Position numbers and translations under genes: made by a program. Below, piece after piece: positions 1 to 7,410 of a stretch of 20,242 nucleotides of DNA. Source of the stretch: JBMOLC01 sp049324215 (GTDB lineage: Bacteria > Patescibacteriota > Microgenomatia > UBA8517); contig JBMOLC010000007.1 of NCBI GenBank assembly GCA_049324215.1, forward strand, positions 1 to 20,242, read 5' to 3'. Positions within the stretch are counted from its first letter, which is position 1. Every line of letters starts with the position of its first letter. The notes under the pieces are model-generated. The model was not told the origin of the DNA. It was given only the letters and a program-made list of their open reading frames with translations, and made no database searches.

Positions 1-191
1 GCCAGCGCCTCCTTAACTACCGGAATAATACTTCTGACCTGTTGTCTGGCAGCCTCCTCGGGGATGACTCCGCCGCTAACGGCGTGCATTTCGGCGCTAG
101 TTGCAACGATGTTGGCAAGAATTTTTCTGCCGTCGACAACGACTGCCGCGGCTGTCTCGTCACAAGAAGTCTCAATTCCCAGGATTTTCAT
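1..191 (-). CDS. tsaD: tRNA threonylcarbamoyladenosine biosynthesis protein TsaD (N-terminal part, gene runs off the window)
   Basis: Only the first 63 codons are present. The peptide opens MKILGIETSCDETAAAVV, the hallmark N-terminus of the Kae1/TsaD/Gcp family, followed by SGGVIPEEAARQ, which matches the usual GGVVPE.ASR segment. TsaD is the ATPase-fold subunit that transfers the threonylcarbamoyl group to A37 of ANN-decoding tRNAs. The metal-binding HxxxH motif lies further downstream and is outside the window, so integrity cannot be judged. The ATG at 189-191 is preceded by GGGAG five bases upstream, a good ribosome binding site. The first 20 bases overlap the end of the DedA-family gene, so the two are probably translationally coupled. 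The identification is firm; the partial state is only the window edge. Confidence 0.93.
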   Translation of the reverse strand, partial: MKILGIETSCDETAAAVVVDGRKILANIVATSAEMHAVSGGVIPEEAARQQVRSIIPVVKEAL

Positions 192-795
192 TTCGGCTCC
201 CTTTAAACTGTCTAAATTCCTTTTTGATTTTGAGATAGATGACGCCCAGGGCGAGAAAAAGCAGAACCCAGGTTAAAGCCCCGAGGCCGGTAGCGAGTTT
301 TTCCAGATTTTCTCTCTCGATTCCCGCTAAATACCCCACGACTATCCAGAGCGAAGACCAGGCCAGAGACGCAACCCCCGCATAAAAGAGAAATCGCAGG
401 AAGTTGTAGTTTTGGCTGCCCGAGATATAGGCCACCCAGAAACGGGTGAGGTTGGCGAGAAGCGAGGTGGTGAGAATTACGGGTCCGTGTCTAGCTAGAA
501 GGGTTTTTGCCCTGGCGGCATTTTTTTCTTGCTTAAGCAGTCTAATAAAGTAGGCTCCCGATTTATTGCCGAGGACATAAGCGGTTATAAAAGTTAGCCA
601 GGCTCCGAGTGCGCCAGCGAGTAAAACCAGAGAAAGAGAAAGATTGCCGCCGTAAGCATAAAAGCCCCCTGCCGCTAATATCAGACCTCCAGGAATTGTC
701 CAGCCCATGGGGGTTATTTCGATAAAGCTCCCCAAAAAAACTATCAGATAGCCCCAGGAAAGATAAAGGGTTTCGATTTCTTTAATTAGCTCCAC
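172..795 (-). CDS. DedA family (VTT/SNARE-associated domain) membrane protein
   Basis: A polytopic membrane protein of about 207 residues. It has the DedA layout: an early GSFIEITPMGWTIPGG re-entrant segment with the conserved Pro-Gly, then GAWLTFITAYVLGNKSGAYF (the G...GD..Y.LG..G region, here lacking the Asp), then a basic cytoplasmic patch and SLLANLTRFWVAYISG, followed by two C-terminal helices. Family members act in lipid flipping (polyprenyl phosphate or phospholipid) and membrane homeostasis; the substrate here is unknown. The frame stays open to a TTG at 814-816, but that codon shares a base with a TATAAT box on this strand. A GTG at 793-795 has GAGG seven bases upstream, so the GTG is chosen. 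The gene overlaps tsaD by 20 bases at its end. The usual Arg in the FxxR motif region is present but shifted, so this is a divergent member. Confidence 0.8.
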   Translation of the reverse strand: MELIKEIETLYLSWGYLIVFLGSFIEITPMGWTIPGGLILAAGGFYAYGGNLSLSLVLLAGALGAWLTFITAYVLGNKSGAYFIRLLKQEKNAARAKTLLARHGPVILTTSLLANLTRFWVAYISGSQNYNFLRFLFYAGVASLAWSSLWIVVGYLAGIERENLEKLATGLGALTWVLLFLALGVIYLKIKKEFRQFKGSRNENPGN

Positions 796-815
796 TTTTT
801 TGCCTCTTTTCGACA

Positions 816-821
816 ATTATA
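816..821 (-). promoter_or_regulatory. -10 box (TATAAT) for the DedA-family gene
   Basis: A perfect TATAAT reads on the minus strand. A start site about seven bases downstream gives a leader of roughly 14 bases carrying GAGG before the GTG at 795. No convincing -35 is seen 17 bases upstream. The box rules out the upstream TTG as a start for transcripts made from here. Confidence 0.5.
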
Positions 822-873
822 CAATGTGGCAAACTTAAGCCGTGTTCGGAAGGAAGGAGGGGCAACCGCTTCT

Positions 874-915
874 GGGGGTGTTCTCGAGGGCCTGGGCTTT
901 CGAACCCACGCCCCC
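874..915 (+). other. GC-rich imperfect hairpin of unknown role
   Basis: GGGGGTGT (874-881) can pair with ACGCCCCC (908-915) over eight positions including one G-U. Inside it GGG (894-896) pairs with CCC (905-907) around a loop containing TTCGAA, leaving an unpaired purine-rich bulge with CTCGAG. No T tract follows, so it is not an intrinsic terminator. The TTCGAA loop resembles a tRNA T-arm, but no acceptor or anticodon arm can be drawn on either strand. It may be structured RNA, or chance in a GC-rich patch. Confidence 0.25.
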
Positions 916-1027
916 CGCTACTTGTATCAAAAATCCCGGAATTCGCTGTGGAGTTTTAGAGACGCGTCTTTCGCGCAAACTGCAAAAGTTTCTGGAAATT
1001 TCGGGTAGTAAGCGGTCGCTTCTAAAA

Positions 1028-1360
1028 ATGATGCTGGCGACGTACGACACTTACGATGAGAGCCGCGCAAATATTGCCATCGAAGTTGACGGGGCAAGCG
1101 CTGTCTTTGTGGTTAAGACCCAGAAAATTCACGGAGAAGGGGAGAGGGCAGAAGGACTAAAAAGAGCGATGAGGGTAGAGAGAAATTTCAGCGACGGGAC
1201 CGGGGAGATAGAACCTTTTGCCGAAAGATACAGGGTTTATCTCGAGGCCTTAAAGGAAGTCATGACGCTTTGGGACAAAACTTTCAGCCAGGCTGATCAG
1301 TCTTTACTCTGCCGGACCTGCACCCCGCAGATAAACGGCTTGCCAAGGCCGGTAGTTTGA
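1028..1360 (+). CDS. Hypothetical protein (possible small gene)
   Basis: The frame encodes 110 residues from the ATG at 1028, or 172 from a GTG at 842. From residue 1 of the short form the sequence looks protein-like: MMLATYDTYDESRANIAIEV, a strand-rich start, then a charged helical stretch (EGLKRAMRVERNF; RYRVYLEALKEVMTLWDKTF) and a tail with CRTC. I recognise no family. The upstream extension (842-1027) is rich in Pro, Cys and Trp and falls on a GC-rich hairpin, so it looks less like coding sequence. There is no Shine-Dalgarno before either start. The last 57 bases run antisense over the 3' end of the VanW-like gene, so the true protein, if made, ends tail to tail with it. It is listed because no minus-strand gene explains this stretch, with low confidence that it is expressed. 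Confidence 0.35.
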   Translation: MMLATYDTYDESRANIAIEVDGASAVFVVKTQKIHGEGERAEGLKRAMRVERNFSDGTGEIEPFAERYRVYLEALKEVMTLWDKTFSQADQSLLCRTCTPQINGLPRPVV

Positions 1361-3076
1361 AACAAAGGTCTTTTGATAGATGGTTTCTGCCCCCCTAACG
1401 ACTTTATAGGTGTAGGTTACCTTTGCTCCCCAGGCCTTGAAATCGATTTGTTTTACCTTGCCCAAAGGTAGGGTGGGATCGTCAATATATAAATCCTCGG
1501 GCGGGGGAGTAACATTGGTGACAACTGGTTTAGAAACGCTTGAAGTTCTGCCGTCGCTCGTGCCGTAAATCTCAAAAGCCAAAGTTGACTTTTTGGTATC
1601 GACAACCGGTTGGATGAGGATGTGGCCGGGAGTGTCATTTTTGATTTTGAGGTCGGTTGAGGGTGCATAGACGGTGGCGTCCAGGCCGGCTGGGGAGTCT
1701 TGCTCGTAATAAGAGACGCGATAGGAATGGGCCCTTCTTTCGACAATCGGCAGTGCTGCAGCGAGTGCTGCCCGAAAGAGGGTGGTTGAGACCTGGCAGA
1801 CCCCGCCGCCGTCGCCGAGAATGGTCTTGCCGTCTTTGATAATATAGGCCTGTTTATAGCCAGTAAAGACCGAGACGTCGCCTAAAATGTCATTAAAAGA
1901 AAAGGTCCCGCCGGGGGGAATCAGCACCCCTCTAAATTTGGAAGCAGCCAGGCTGATATTGTAGACCCGATTGGCAATCGAGCCTGCGAATCGCGAACTA
2001 CCTCTACCGATAAGCTGCCTAATGCCGAGGTTGTTGACGTCTTCGGTTTTGACTTTGGGAGCCCTTCTTTCAACCGGAATCTCGAGGGAAATTGCCGATT
2101 CTTCGCCTTGCTCGAGTGTCCTCAAGTTCCCCACAAGCATCTCTCTTAGGGTATCTGCCTTGAGGGCAATACCGTCTTTGGCTGGAGCAAATTCTTTGAC
2201 CCTGCCTGCCTCAAAAACGAAGACCGAGTCTTGGGCCTCACGGTTTACGGCTTTGGCAACTGTCGCCACCAGGTTTTTAATGGCCTCTTGGTCATATTCG
2301 TCCTTGGGGTTAATTAAGGCAAAAAGCCCGTCGCCCTTATAGACAAAGGTCGCCAGTTCGAATTTTAAGACTAGGGATTTTTCTTTGAGGCCCGTTAACC
2401 TTTGTTTGAAGATTTCGGTTTCTTGGTCAGAGAGGGTCGGGTCTACCTGACTAAGTGGGAGGGTAATGGGTTCTTGTTGGGCGTAAGCTAGACTTCTTCC
2501 GATATTTGCCCTCAAGGTCTTGGTGTCAAGCTCAATGCCGGCTTTGCCTTTGTCGACCACGATTTCGTTTTTCACCAGCTTGGCCAAGGGGAAAACGGGT
2601 TTGACTTCAACGTCTCCCGCGATGGTCGTTAGACTTTCATTTAAGGCTTCTTGGTCGAACGTAAATCTGAGTCCGATATTGGTCGGGACAAAGATTGCTT
2701 TTGCCCTTTGGTAGAAGTCATAAAGTGCGTTGCCGGTACGGACCAACTCTGAGGCAACTTTGGCCGTTTGGGCAAAATCATAAGTTAGCGCAATGTCTTC
2801 GGTGGGAATTTCGAAAGTGACGTTTTGCCCCGAGACGAGGACGATGGTTCCTGGCGGGTCAACTTGCGACTTAAGTTTTTTGGCGGCCTCCTGGGGCGAA
2901 AGGCCGGAGAGGTCAATTCCCGCAGCCAAGGTATGGGGATAAATTTTTGCGAAAAAATAGAGATTGTAGGCCAGAAAAAGAATGAGGAGGGTGAGTAAAA
3001 AAAGCGCCGCAACCCAAACGAGTTTTTTTAGCTTCAATATTTTTTTGAGCCTCTTTTTGCTAAAAATATTCTTCAT
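1304..3076 (-). CDS. VanW family protein with peptidoglycan-binding-like repeats, membrane anchored
   Basis: About 590 residues. A Lys-rich start (residues 1-18) is followed by one transmembrane helix (about 19-38), so the bulk lies outside the membrane. Residues about 45-340 hold two repeats resembling the putative peptidoglycan-binding domain found in YoaR-like proteins (for example AGIDLSGLSPQEAAKKL). The VanW domain spans about 360-490, with PPGGTFSFNDILG, GGGVCQVSTTLFRAAL and RRAHSYRVSYY. A strand-rich G5-like tail follows. VanW proteins accompany some vancomycin-resistance loci, but their biochemical role is unknown; this architecture suggests a cell-wall-associated function rather than resistance. 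The frame opens with TTG at 3088, but the ATG at 3074-3076 has GAGG six bases upstream (3084-3087) and is chosen. The gene diverges from the solute-binding protein gene, with starts only 37 bases apart. Confidence 0.88.
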   Translation of the reverse strand: MKNIFSKKRLKKILKLKKLVWVAALFLLTLLILFLAYNLYFFAKIYPHTLAAGIDLSGLSPQEAAKKLKSQVDPPGTIVLVSGQNVTFEIPTEDIALTYDFAQTAKVASELVRTGNALYDFYQRAKAIFVPTNIGLRFTFDQEALNESLTTIAGDVEVKPVFPLAKLVKNEIVVDKGKAGIELDTKTLRANIGRSLAYAQQEPITLPLSQVDPTLSDQETEIFKQRLTGLKEKSLVLKFELATFVYKGDGLFALINPKDEYDQEAIKNLVATVAKAVNREAQDSVFVFEAGRVKEFAPAKDGIALKADTLREMLVGNLRTLEQGEESAISLEIPVERRAPKVKTEDVNNLGIRQLIGRGSSRFAGSIANRVYNISLAASKFRGVLIPPGGTFSFNDILGDVSVFTGYKQAYIIKDGKTILGDGGGVCQVSTTLFRAALAAALPIVERRAHSYRVSYYEQDSPAGLDATVYAPSTDLKIKNDTPGHILIQPVVDTKKSTLAFEIYGTSDGRTSSVSKPVVTNVTPPPEDLYIDDPTLPLGKVKQIDFKAWGAKVTYTYKVVRGAETIYQKTFVSNYRPWQAVYLRGAGPAE

Positions 3077-3090
3077 TAGCTGCCTCAATG

Positions 3091-3096
3091 TATGAT
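3091..3096 (+). promoter_or_regulatory. Probable -10 box for the solute-binding protein gene
   Basis: TATGAT lies 17 bases before the ATG at 3114 in the very short divergent gap. A weak TTCTTC sits 16 bases upstream of it, inside the start of the VanW-like gene. The resulting leader would be about ten bases with no Shine-Dalgarno. Confidence 0.4.
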
Positions 3097-3113
3097 AACA
3101 TTAATCCGAACTT

Positions 3114-4532
3114 ATGGAGCCAACGACCCCTCCTGCCAGTCTGCCGCCAGTTGAAGTTTACCGAGGACTGCCGGCCACGCCCCGGGCGCCCGAACCCCCT
3201 CCGATTACCCCACCGCCCCCGCCAAAGAAATTTCCCAAGATTTTTTTAATTCTGCCTCTCGCCCTCTTGCTAATTTTAGCCTTGGCTTTTCTCCTGACGC
3301 GATTTGTGCTTAAGGGAGGGAAGGGGGGAGAGGTAAGTTTGACGTGGTGGGGCCTCTGGGAGGATGAAAGCGTCGTTAACCCCCTGATTGCTGAATACCA
3401 GGCCACCCACCCGAAGGTAAAAATTAGTTACCAGAAACAGTCGCCGCAGGATTACCGGGAAAGATTGACCAATGCTCTGGCAAAAGGGACCGGACCCGAC
3501 ATTTTTAGATTTCATAATTCTTGGGTGCCGATGTTTAAAGAGGAACTCGCAAATGTTCCTGCTTCGGTGATGAGTGCCGCCGAATTTAACGAGACCTTTT
3601 ATCCAGTCGCCACTAGCGACTTAACCAGCGGGGCGGGACTTACCGGAATTCCCCTCATGTATGACGGTTTGGCCCTTTATATCAATGAGGAAATTTTTGC
3701 CAAAGCTGGTAAAACCCCACCCCAGACTTGGGACGAGCTGCGAGAGCTGGCGACTGCCCTGACCACAAAAGACGAACAGGGGATTATTACCCAGGCGGGG
3801 GTGGCCTTGGGGGTAACCGAGAACGTCGACCATTGGCCGGAAATTCTGGCCCTGATGATGCTCCAAAATGGGGTTTCTCTGGGTAACCCCAGCGGTAAAT
3901 TGGCCGAGGACGCTCTGACCTTCTTTAGCATTTTTTCTAGCGTCGACGGCGTTTGGGATAGAAGCCTACCGCCTTCGACAATTGCCTTTGCTTCGGGCAA
4001 ACTGGCAATGTATTTTGCCCCTTCCTGGCGGGCATTTGAGGTTAGAGCCCAAAACCCAGACCTGAAGTTTAAAACCGTGGCTCTGCCCCAGCTGCCCAAA
4101 GGCAGTAGCCAAGAACCGGACGTGGCTTACGCTTCTTACTGGGTCGAGGGAGTCTGGGCCAGGAGCAAAAATAAAGAGGCTGCCTGGGAGTTTTTAAAGT
4201 TTCTTTCTTCTCAGGAATCATTGGAAAAGATGTACCAGAATGCCGCCAGCCTCAGGCTTTTTGGGGAACCCTATTCAAGGGCCGACATGGCCTCGCTTTT
4301 GACTTCGGATGCGATTGTCGGTTCGATTATTTCCCAGGCCCCGAATGCCGAGAGTTGGTATCTGGCCAGCCGCACCTTCGACGGCCCAACGGGGATCAAT
4401 TCCCAAATTACGAAATATTTTGAAGACGCGGTTAACGCGGTTAATTCGGGAACGCCAGCCGCGAAAGCCCTGGAGACTGCTGCCAGCGGGGTTAAACAAG
4501 TCTTGTCTCAATATGGCCTTGCAACTTACTAA
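3114..4532 (+). CDS. Membrane-anchored extracellular solute-binding protein, family 1
   Basis: 472 residues. The first 41 residues are a proline-rich cytoplasmic tail ending PPPPPKK, then one transmembrane helix (about 43-62), then a family 1 periplasmic-binding fold. Typical pieces are VSLTWWGLWEDESVVNPLIA near the start of the domain, THPKVKISY, GTGPDIFRFHNSW, GIPLMYDGLALYINEEIF, PQTWDEL, and ALAKGTG/ASGKLAMYFAPSW, as in sugar-binding proteins of carbohydrate ABC importers. There is no lipobox, so the helix replaces the usual lipid anchor. No permease or ATPase gene is nearby, so its partner is unknown or it acts as a surface receptor. The ATG is used because the reading starts right after the divergent promoter gap. 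The end overlaps the next gene by 20 bases. The ligand cannot be read from sequence. Confidence 0.88.
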   Translation: MEPTTPPASLPPVEVYRGLPATPRAPEPPPITPPPPPKKFPKIFLILPLALLLILALAFLLTRFVLKGGKGGEVSLTWWGLWEDESVVNPLIAEYQATHPKVKISYQKQSPQDYRERLTNALAKGTGPDIFRFHNSWVPMFKEELANVPASVMSAAEFNETFYPVATSDLTSGAGLTGIPLMYDGLALYINEEIFAKAGKTPPQTWDELRELATALTTKDEQGIITQAGVALGVTENVDHWPEILALMMLQNGVSLGNPSGKLAEDALTFFSIFSSVDGVWDRSLPPSTIAFASGKLAMYFAPSWRAFEVRAQNPDLKFKTVALPQLPKGSSQEPDVAYASYWVEGVWARSKNKEAAWEFLKFLSSQESLEKMYQNAASLRLFGEPYSRADMASLLTSDAIVGSIISQAPNAESWYLASRTFDGPTGINSQITKYFEDAVNAVNSGTPAAKALETAASGVKQVLSQYGLATY

Positions 4533-5364
4533 ATATTTCGCTCGAGCAGTTTTGGAGAAAGAGGAGGTTGCCTCCCTTTTCTACCACGACATCTTCGACT
4601 ATCCCCTAACCGAAGGCGAGTTAATTAGGTGGCGGGGTGGCAAGAAATTGGTGGTTGCTAGTTCCCACCTTAAAGTTAGGTATCGCCGCGGTTTTTATTA
4701 TTTGGGGGCTAAGGCTGGAGTGATATTTAAAAGGCTATTGCGCCAAAGAATTTCGGCACAAAAACTCAAAATTGCCCGAAAAGCTGGGAAAATCTTGAGT
4801 TTTATTCCTAGCATCAAGATGGTCGCTGTCACCGGGGCCCTGGCAATGAGGAGTGCCCAGGAAGGTGCTGACGTGGACCTTTTGCTAGTTACCCAGAAGG
4901 GAATGCTTTGGACAAGCCGCTTGCTCACCTTACTTGTTTTGTCTGTGATCGGTTTTCCTTTAAGAAAATTTGGTGCCAAAAACCAGAAAGATAAACTGTG
5001 TCTCAATCTGTGGTTGGACGAAAGTAAACTTGCCTGGCCGAAAAAGGATAGAAATGCCTATACCGCCCACGAGATTGCCCAGATCGTGCCTTTGGTCAAT
5101 AAAGACAAAACCTACGAAAAATTTATGACCCAGAACGCTTGGCTAAAAGACTATTGGCCAAATGCGGTGGGGAGGCTCAAGGTACCCAAAGAAAAGAAAA
5201 GAGGCAAAGGGGGACTGCTATCTAGATTTTTTGAAAGAATGGCTTTTCAAATCCAATACTTGTACATGCGAAAAAAAATTACCCGCGAGAAAATTTCCGC
5301 CAAATATGCGCTGTTTCATCCCCACAATTGGGGAAAGGTAGTAATGGAGCGACTTACCTCTTGA
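4513..5364 (+). CDS. Nucleotidyltransferase-fold protein with N-terminal winged-helix-like region
   Basis: 283 residues from the ATG at 4513, which overlaps the solute-binding protein gene by 20 bases; the frame is open further upstream but that part is antisense-like shadow of the previous gene. Residues about 14-65 (FYHDIFDYPLTEGELIRW then HLKVRYRRGFYYL) look like a winged-helix domain. Residues 107-125 hold a polymerase-beta type nucleotidyltransferase signature: TGAL, a spacer, then GADVDLLLV with the acidic pair D120 and D122; D149 in LCLNLWLDE could be the third carboxylate. A hydrophobic stretch (about 128-140) follows. The canonical GS of the G-S...DxD motif is G-A here, which is tolerated in some minimal nucleotidyltransferases. 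Substrate unknown. Its stop codon TGA lies inside the -35 box of the groES promoter. Confidence 0.65.
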   Translation: MALQLTKYFARAVLEKEEVASLFYHDIFDYPLTEGELIRWRGGKKLVVASSHLKVRYRRGFYYLGAKAGVIFKRLLRQRISAQKLKIARKAGKILSFIPSIKMVAVTGALAMRSAQEGADVDLLLVTQKGMLWTSRLLTLLVLSVIGFPLRKFGAKNQKDKLCLNLWLDESKLAWPKKDRNAYTAHEIAQIVPLVNKDKTYEKFMTQNAWLKDYWPNAVGRLKVPKEKKRGKGGLLSRFFERMAFQIQYLYMRKKITREKISAKYALFHPHNWGKVVMERLTS

Positions 5365-5389
5365 CACTCCGAAAACTCTATTTTAAAAT
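5361..5389 (+). promoter_or_regulatory. Sigma-70-type promoter of groES-groEL
   Basis: TTGACA (5361-5366) and TAAAAT (5384-5389) are separated by exactly 17 bases. The start site is predicted near 5396, giving a leader of about 34 bases. The -35 overlaps the stop codon of the preceding gene, and the -10 overlaps the left arm of the CIRCE operator, the expected geometry for repression. Confidence 0.85.
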
Positions 5390-5414
5390 AGCACTCGCTG
5401 TTAGGGAATGCTAA
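5388..5414 (+). promoter_or_regulatory. CIRCE operator (HrcA binding site)
   Basis: Left arm ATAGCACTC (5388-5396), nine-base spacer, right arm GAATGCTAA (5406-5414). The consensus is TTAGCACTC-N9-GAGTGCTAA, so the left and right arms each differ at one position. It sits over the promoter end and leader of groES. CIRCE is the binding site of HrcA, whose folding depends on GroEL in characterised bacteria, giving feedback control. hrcA is not in this window. Confidence 0.88.
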
Positions 5415-5429
5415 CAGTTTTTTGCTTGA

Positions 5430-5744
5430 ATGGCTAGCAAAACTACAGAATCAAAAATAGACCTCAGGCCCGCCGCGGGCTATCTACTCATTGAACCTCT
5501 GGGGATAGAAACAAAAACCGCTTCGGGAATCTATTTGCCCGACTCAGCTTCCGAAAAACCCCAAAAAGGAAAGGTTTTGGCTGTCGGCGCAGATGAAATA
5601 ACCGACTCAGGTGTCAAAAGAAGCGCACCCGCAAAAGTCGGGGAGATTGTCATCTACAAAAAGTGGGGCGGAAATGAAGTCAAAATCGGAAACAACGAAT
5701 ATCTTTTTGCCAAATTTGAGGATATTTTAGCGATCGAAGGATAA
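5430..5744 (+). CDS. groES: Co-chaperonin GroES (Hsp10)
   Basis: 104 residues, slightly longer than the usual 94-97 because of an N-terminal extension (MASKTTESKID) before the conserved LRPAAGYLLIEPL strand. The mobile loop that docks on GroEL is recognisable at about residues 26-40 (ETKTASGIYLPDSA, with IYL in place of the usual hydrophobic tripeptide), followed by KPQKGKVLAVG and the roof and base strands ending YLFAKFEDILAIEG. It caps the GroEL ring in the cytoplasm. It lies three bases before groEL and is the first gene of a CIRCE-controlled operon. No clear Shine-Dalgarno precedes its ATG, although the leader is about 34 bases. Confidence 0.97.
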   Translation: MASKTTESKIDLRPAAGYLLIEPLGIETKTASGIYLPDSASEKPQKGKVLAVGADEITDSGVKRSAPAKVGEIVIYKKWGGNEVKIGNNEYLFAKFEDILAIEG

Positions 5745-5747
5745 GGT

Positions 5748-7379
5748 ATGGCTAAACAGCTTAAATTTTCTGAAGAGGCAAGACAATCCCTGCTTAAGGG
5801 AATCGAGATTGTCGCCAGAGCGGTCGTAACGACATTGGGTCCTAAGGGCAGAAATATTGCCCTGGACAAAAAATGGGGGGCCCCAAACATCGTTCACGAC
5901 GGGGTATCTGTTGCCAAGGAAATTGAGCTTAAAGACCCTTTCGAGAACATGGGCGCACAGCTGGTTAAGGAGGCGGCCAGCAAAACCAACGATGATTCTG
6001 GCGATGGGACCACAACAGCAACGCTTCTGGCCTATGTTATGACCAGAGAAGGAATGAAGAACGTTGCGGCAGGTGCTAACCCGATGATCGTCAAAAAGGG
6101 AATCGAGAAAGCAGTGGCGGCAGTTATCGAGGAGCTCAAAAAGATCGCCAAACCGATTAAGAACCGGGAAGAAATTACCCAGGTCGCAACCGTTTCGGCG
6201 GGAGATGCCGAAATTGGAGCGAAGATTGCTGAGGCCCTTGATAAAGTCGGCAGAGACGGAGTCGTTACCGTCGAGGAGGGTAAGGGTTTGACCATCGACA
6301 TCGAATACAAAGAAGGAATGGAATTTGACCGAGGTTACGCTTCTGCCTATTTCGTGACAAATCCGGAGAGGATGGAAGCTGAAATTGAAGATGCCTATCT
6401 CCTTCTGACCGACAAAAAGATTTCGGCAATTGCCGACCTGCTTCCTTTTTTGGAAAAATTCGTCAAAATTTCCAAGAACTTGGTCATTATTGCCGACGAG
6501 ATTGACGGTGAGGCTTTGGCAACCCTGGTGGTCAATAAGCTTCGGGGCACATTCAATGTCTTGGCAGTCAAGGCCCCGGGGTTTGGCGACCGCAGGAAAG
6601 AGATGCTTGAGGATATCGCGGTTTTAACTGGCGGAACACTAATTAGCGAGGATACGGGCAGAACCTTTGAATCTCTCGAGGTCGAAGACTTGGGTCGGGC
6701 GGATAAGGTCTGGTCAGATAAAGATAATGCCAGGATTATTGGGGGGCAAGGCGAAAAAAGTGCTATCAACGCTAGAATTGTCTCCATCAAGGCCCAAATT
6801 AGAGAGACGACTTCAGACTTTGACAAAGAAAAACTTGAAGAAAGGCTTGCCAAGCTTTCGGGAGGAGTGGCCCAGATAAACGTTGGGGCTGCAACCGAAA
6901 TTGAACTTAACGAGAAGAAAGAAAGAGTCAAAGACGCGGTCGGTGCAACCAAAGCCGCTGTCGAAGAGGGGATTTTGCCGGGTGGAGGAGTCGCACTGCT
7001 TCGGGCCAGGAGCGTTCTTAAAATCCTTCCCGTCGCCGAGGGAGTTAATGGCAAAGACGAGCAGACCGCAAAAGATATTGTTTTTGATGCCTTGGAGGAG
7101 CCGGTTAGATGGCTGGCCAAGAATTCTGGAGAAGACGACGGGTATGTTCTTAAGAAGATTGAGGAGTCCAAAGATGGAGACTATGGTTTTAACGCCCTGA
7201 CAGGGGAGTTTGGCTCGATGACCAAATTCGGAATTTTGGACCCCCTTAAAGTAACCAGGAGCGCGCTTCAAAATGCAGCCAGCGTTGCCATGATGGTTTT
7301 AACCACCGAGGGGCTTGTTACCGACATTCCCGAAGAGAAGAAGGAGACTCCAGCTCCTGGCGGGGGAATGGAATATTAA
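5748..7379 (+). CDS. groEL: Chaperonin GroEL (Hsp60)
   Basis: 543 residues, standard family length. Visible landmarks are LGPKGRN (31-36), the ATP-site DGTTTAT with the metal-binding Asp at 86, the apical KAPGFGDRRKEMLEDIA segment, the NVGAATEIELNEKKERVKDA stretch containing the ATPase Asp, and LPGGGVALLRA in the equatorial domain. It ends in a Gly-Gly-Met-like tail (GGGMEY). GroEL forms the double-ring folding chamber with GroES. GAAGG seven bases before the ATG is a good ribosome binding site, in contrast with many leaderless neighbours. It is cotranscribed with groES, so CIRCE/HrcA control is expected. No key residue appears lost. Confidence 0.98.
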   Translation: MAKQLKFSEEARQSLLKGIEIVARAVVTTLGPKGRNIALDKKWGAPNIVHDGVSVAKEIELKDPFENMGAQLVKEAASKTNDDSGDGTTTATLLAYVMTREGMKNVAAGANPMIVKKGIEKAVAAVIEELKKIAKPIKNREEITQVATVSAGDAEIGAKIAEALDKVGRDGVVTVEEGKGLTIDIEYKEGMEFDRGYASAYFVTNPERMEAEIEDAYLLLTDKKISAIADLLPFLEKFVKISKNLVIIADEIDGEALATLVVNKLRGTFNVLAVKAPGFGDRRKEMLEDIAVLTGGTLISEDTGRTFESLEVEDLGRADKVWSDKDNARIIGGQGEKSAINARIVSIKAQIRETTSDFDKEKLEERLAKLSGGVAQINVGAATEIELNEKKERVKDAVGATKAAVEEGILPGGGVALLRARSVLKILPVAEGVNGKDEQTAKDIVFDALEEPVRWLAKNSGEDDGYVLKKIEESKDGDYGFNALTGEFGSMTKFGILDPLKVTRSALQNAASVAMMVLTTEGLVTDIPEEKKETPAPGGGMEY

Positions 7380-7392
7380 CCTTTTGTTTTTA

Positions 7393-7401
7393 TGCTATAC
7401 T
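7393..7401 (+). promoter_or_regulatory. Extended -10 promoter of the toxin-antitoxin candidate
   Basis: TGC followed by TATACT (7396-7401) is an extended -10 element. Only nine bases separate it from the ATG at 7411, so the transcript would start within a few bases of the start codon. No -35 is seen, as is common with extended -10 promoters. Confidence 0.55.
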
Positions 7402-7410
7402 GGTTTAAGT

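Noticed and set aside
845..862. CGGAAGGAAGGAG resembling the GGAA apical loop of SRP RNA
   Set aside because: The conserved symmetric-loop bases (AGCAGC on the 3' side and CAGG on the 5' side) do not match, and the flanks do not pair into a long hairpin.
893..908. A T-arm-like TTCGAA loop suggesting a tRNA
   Set aside because: Only a 3-4 bp stem with an eight-base loop forms; no acceptor, D or anticodon arm can be drawn on either strand.
826..1050. Overlapping small frames on both strands (826-1008 plus, 835-1050 minus)
   Set aside because: Composition is not protein-like and they lie on the GC-rich hairpin; the frame from 1028 is the better candidate.
1304..3076. A vancomycin-resistance locus, because of the VanW-like protein
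   Set aside because: No vanHAX or regulatory genes are nearby, and VanW-domain proteins of this architecture are widespread outside resistance clusters.
6395..7171. Long minus-strand open frame of 258 codons inside groEL
   Set aside because: A Ser- and Leu-rich antisense shadow of a perfectly conserved groEL; no independent protein features.
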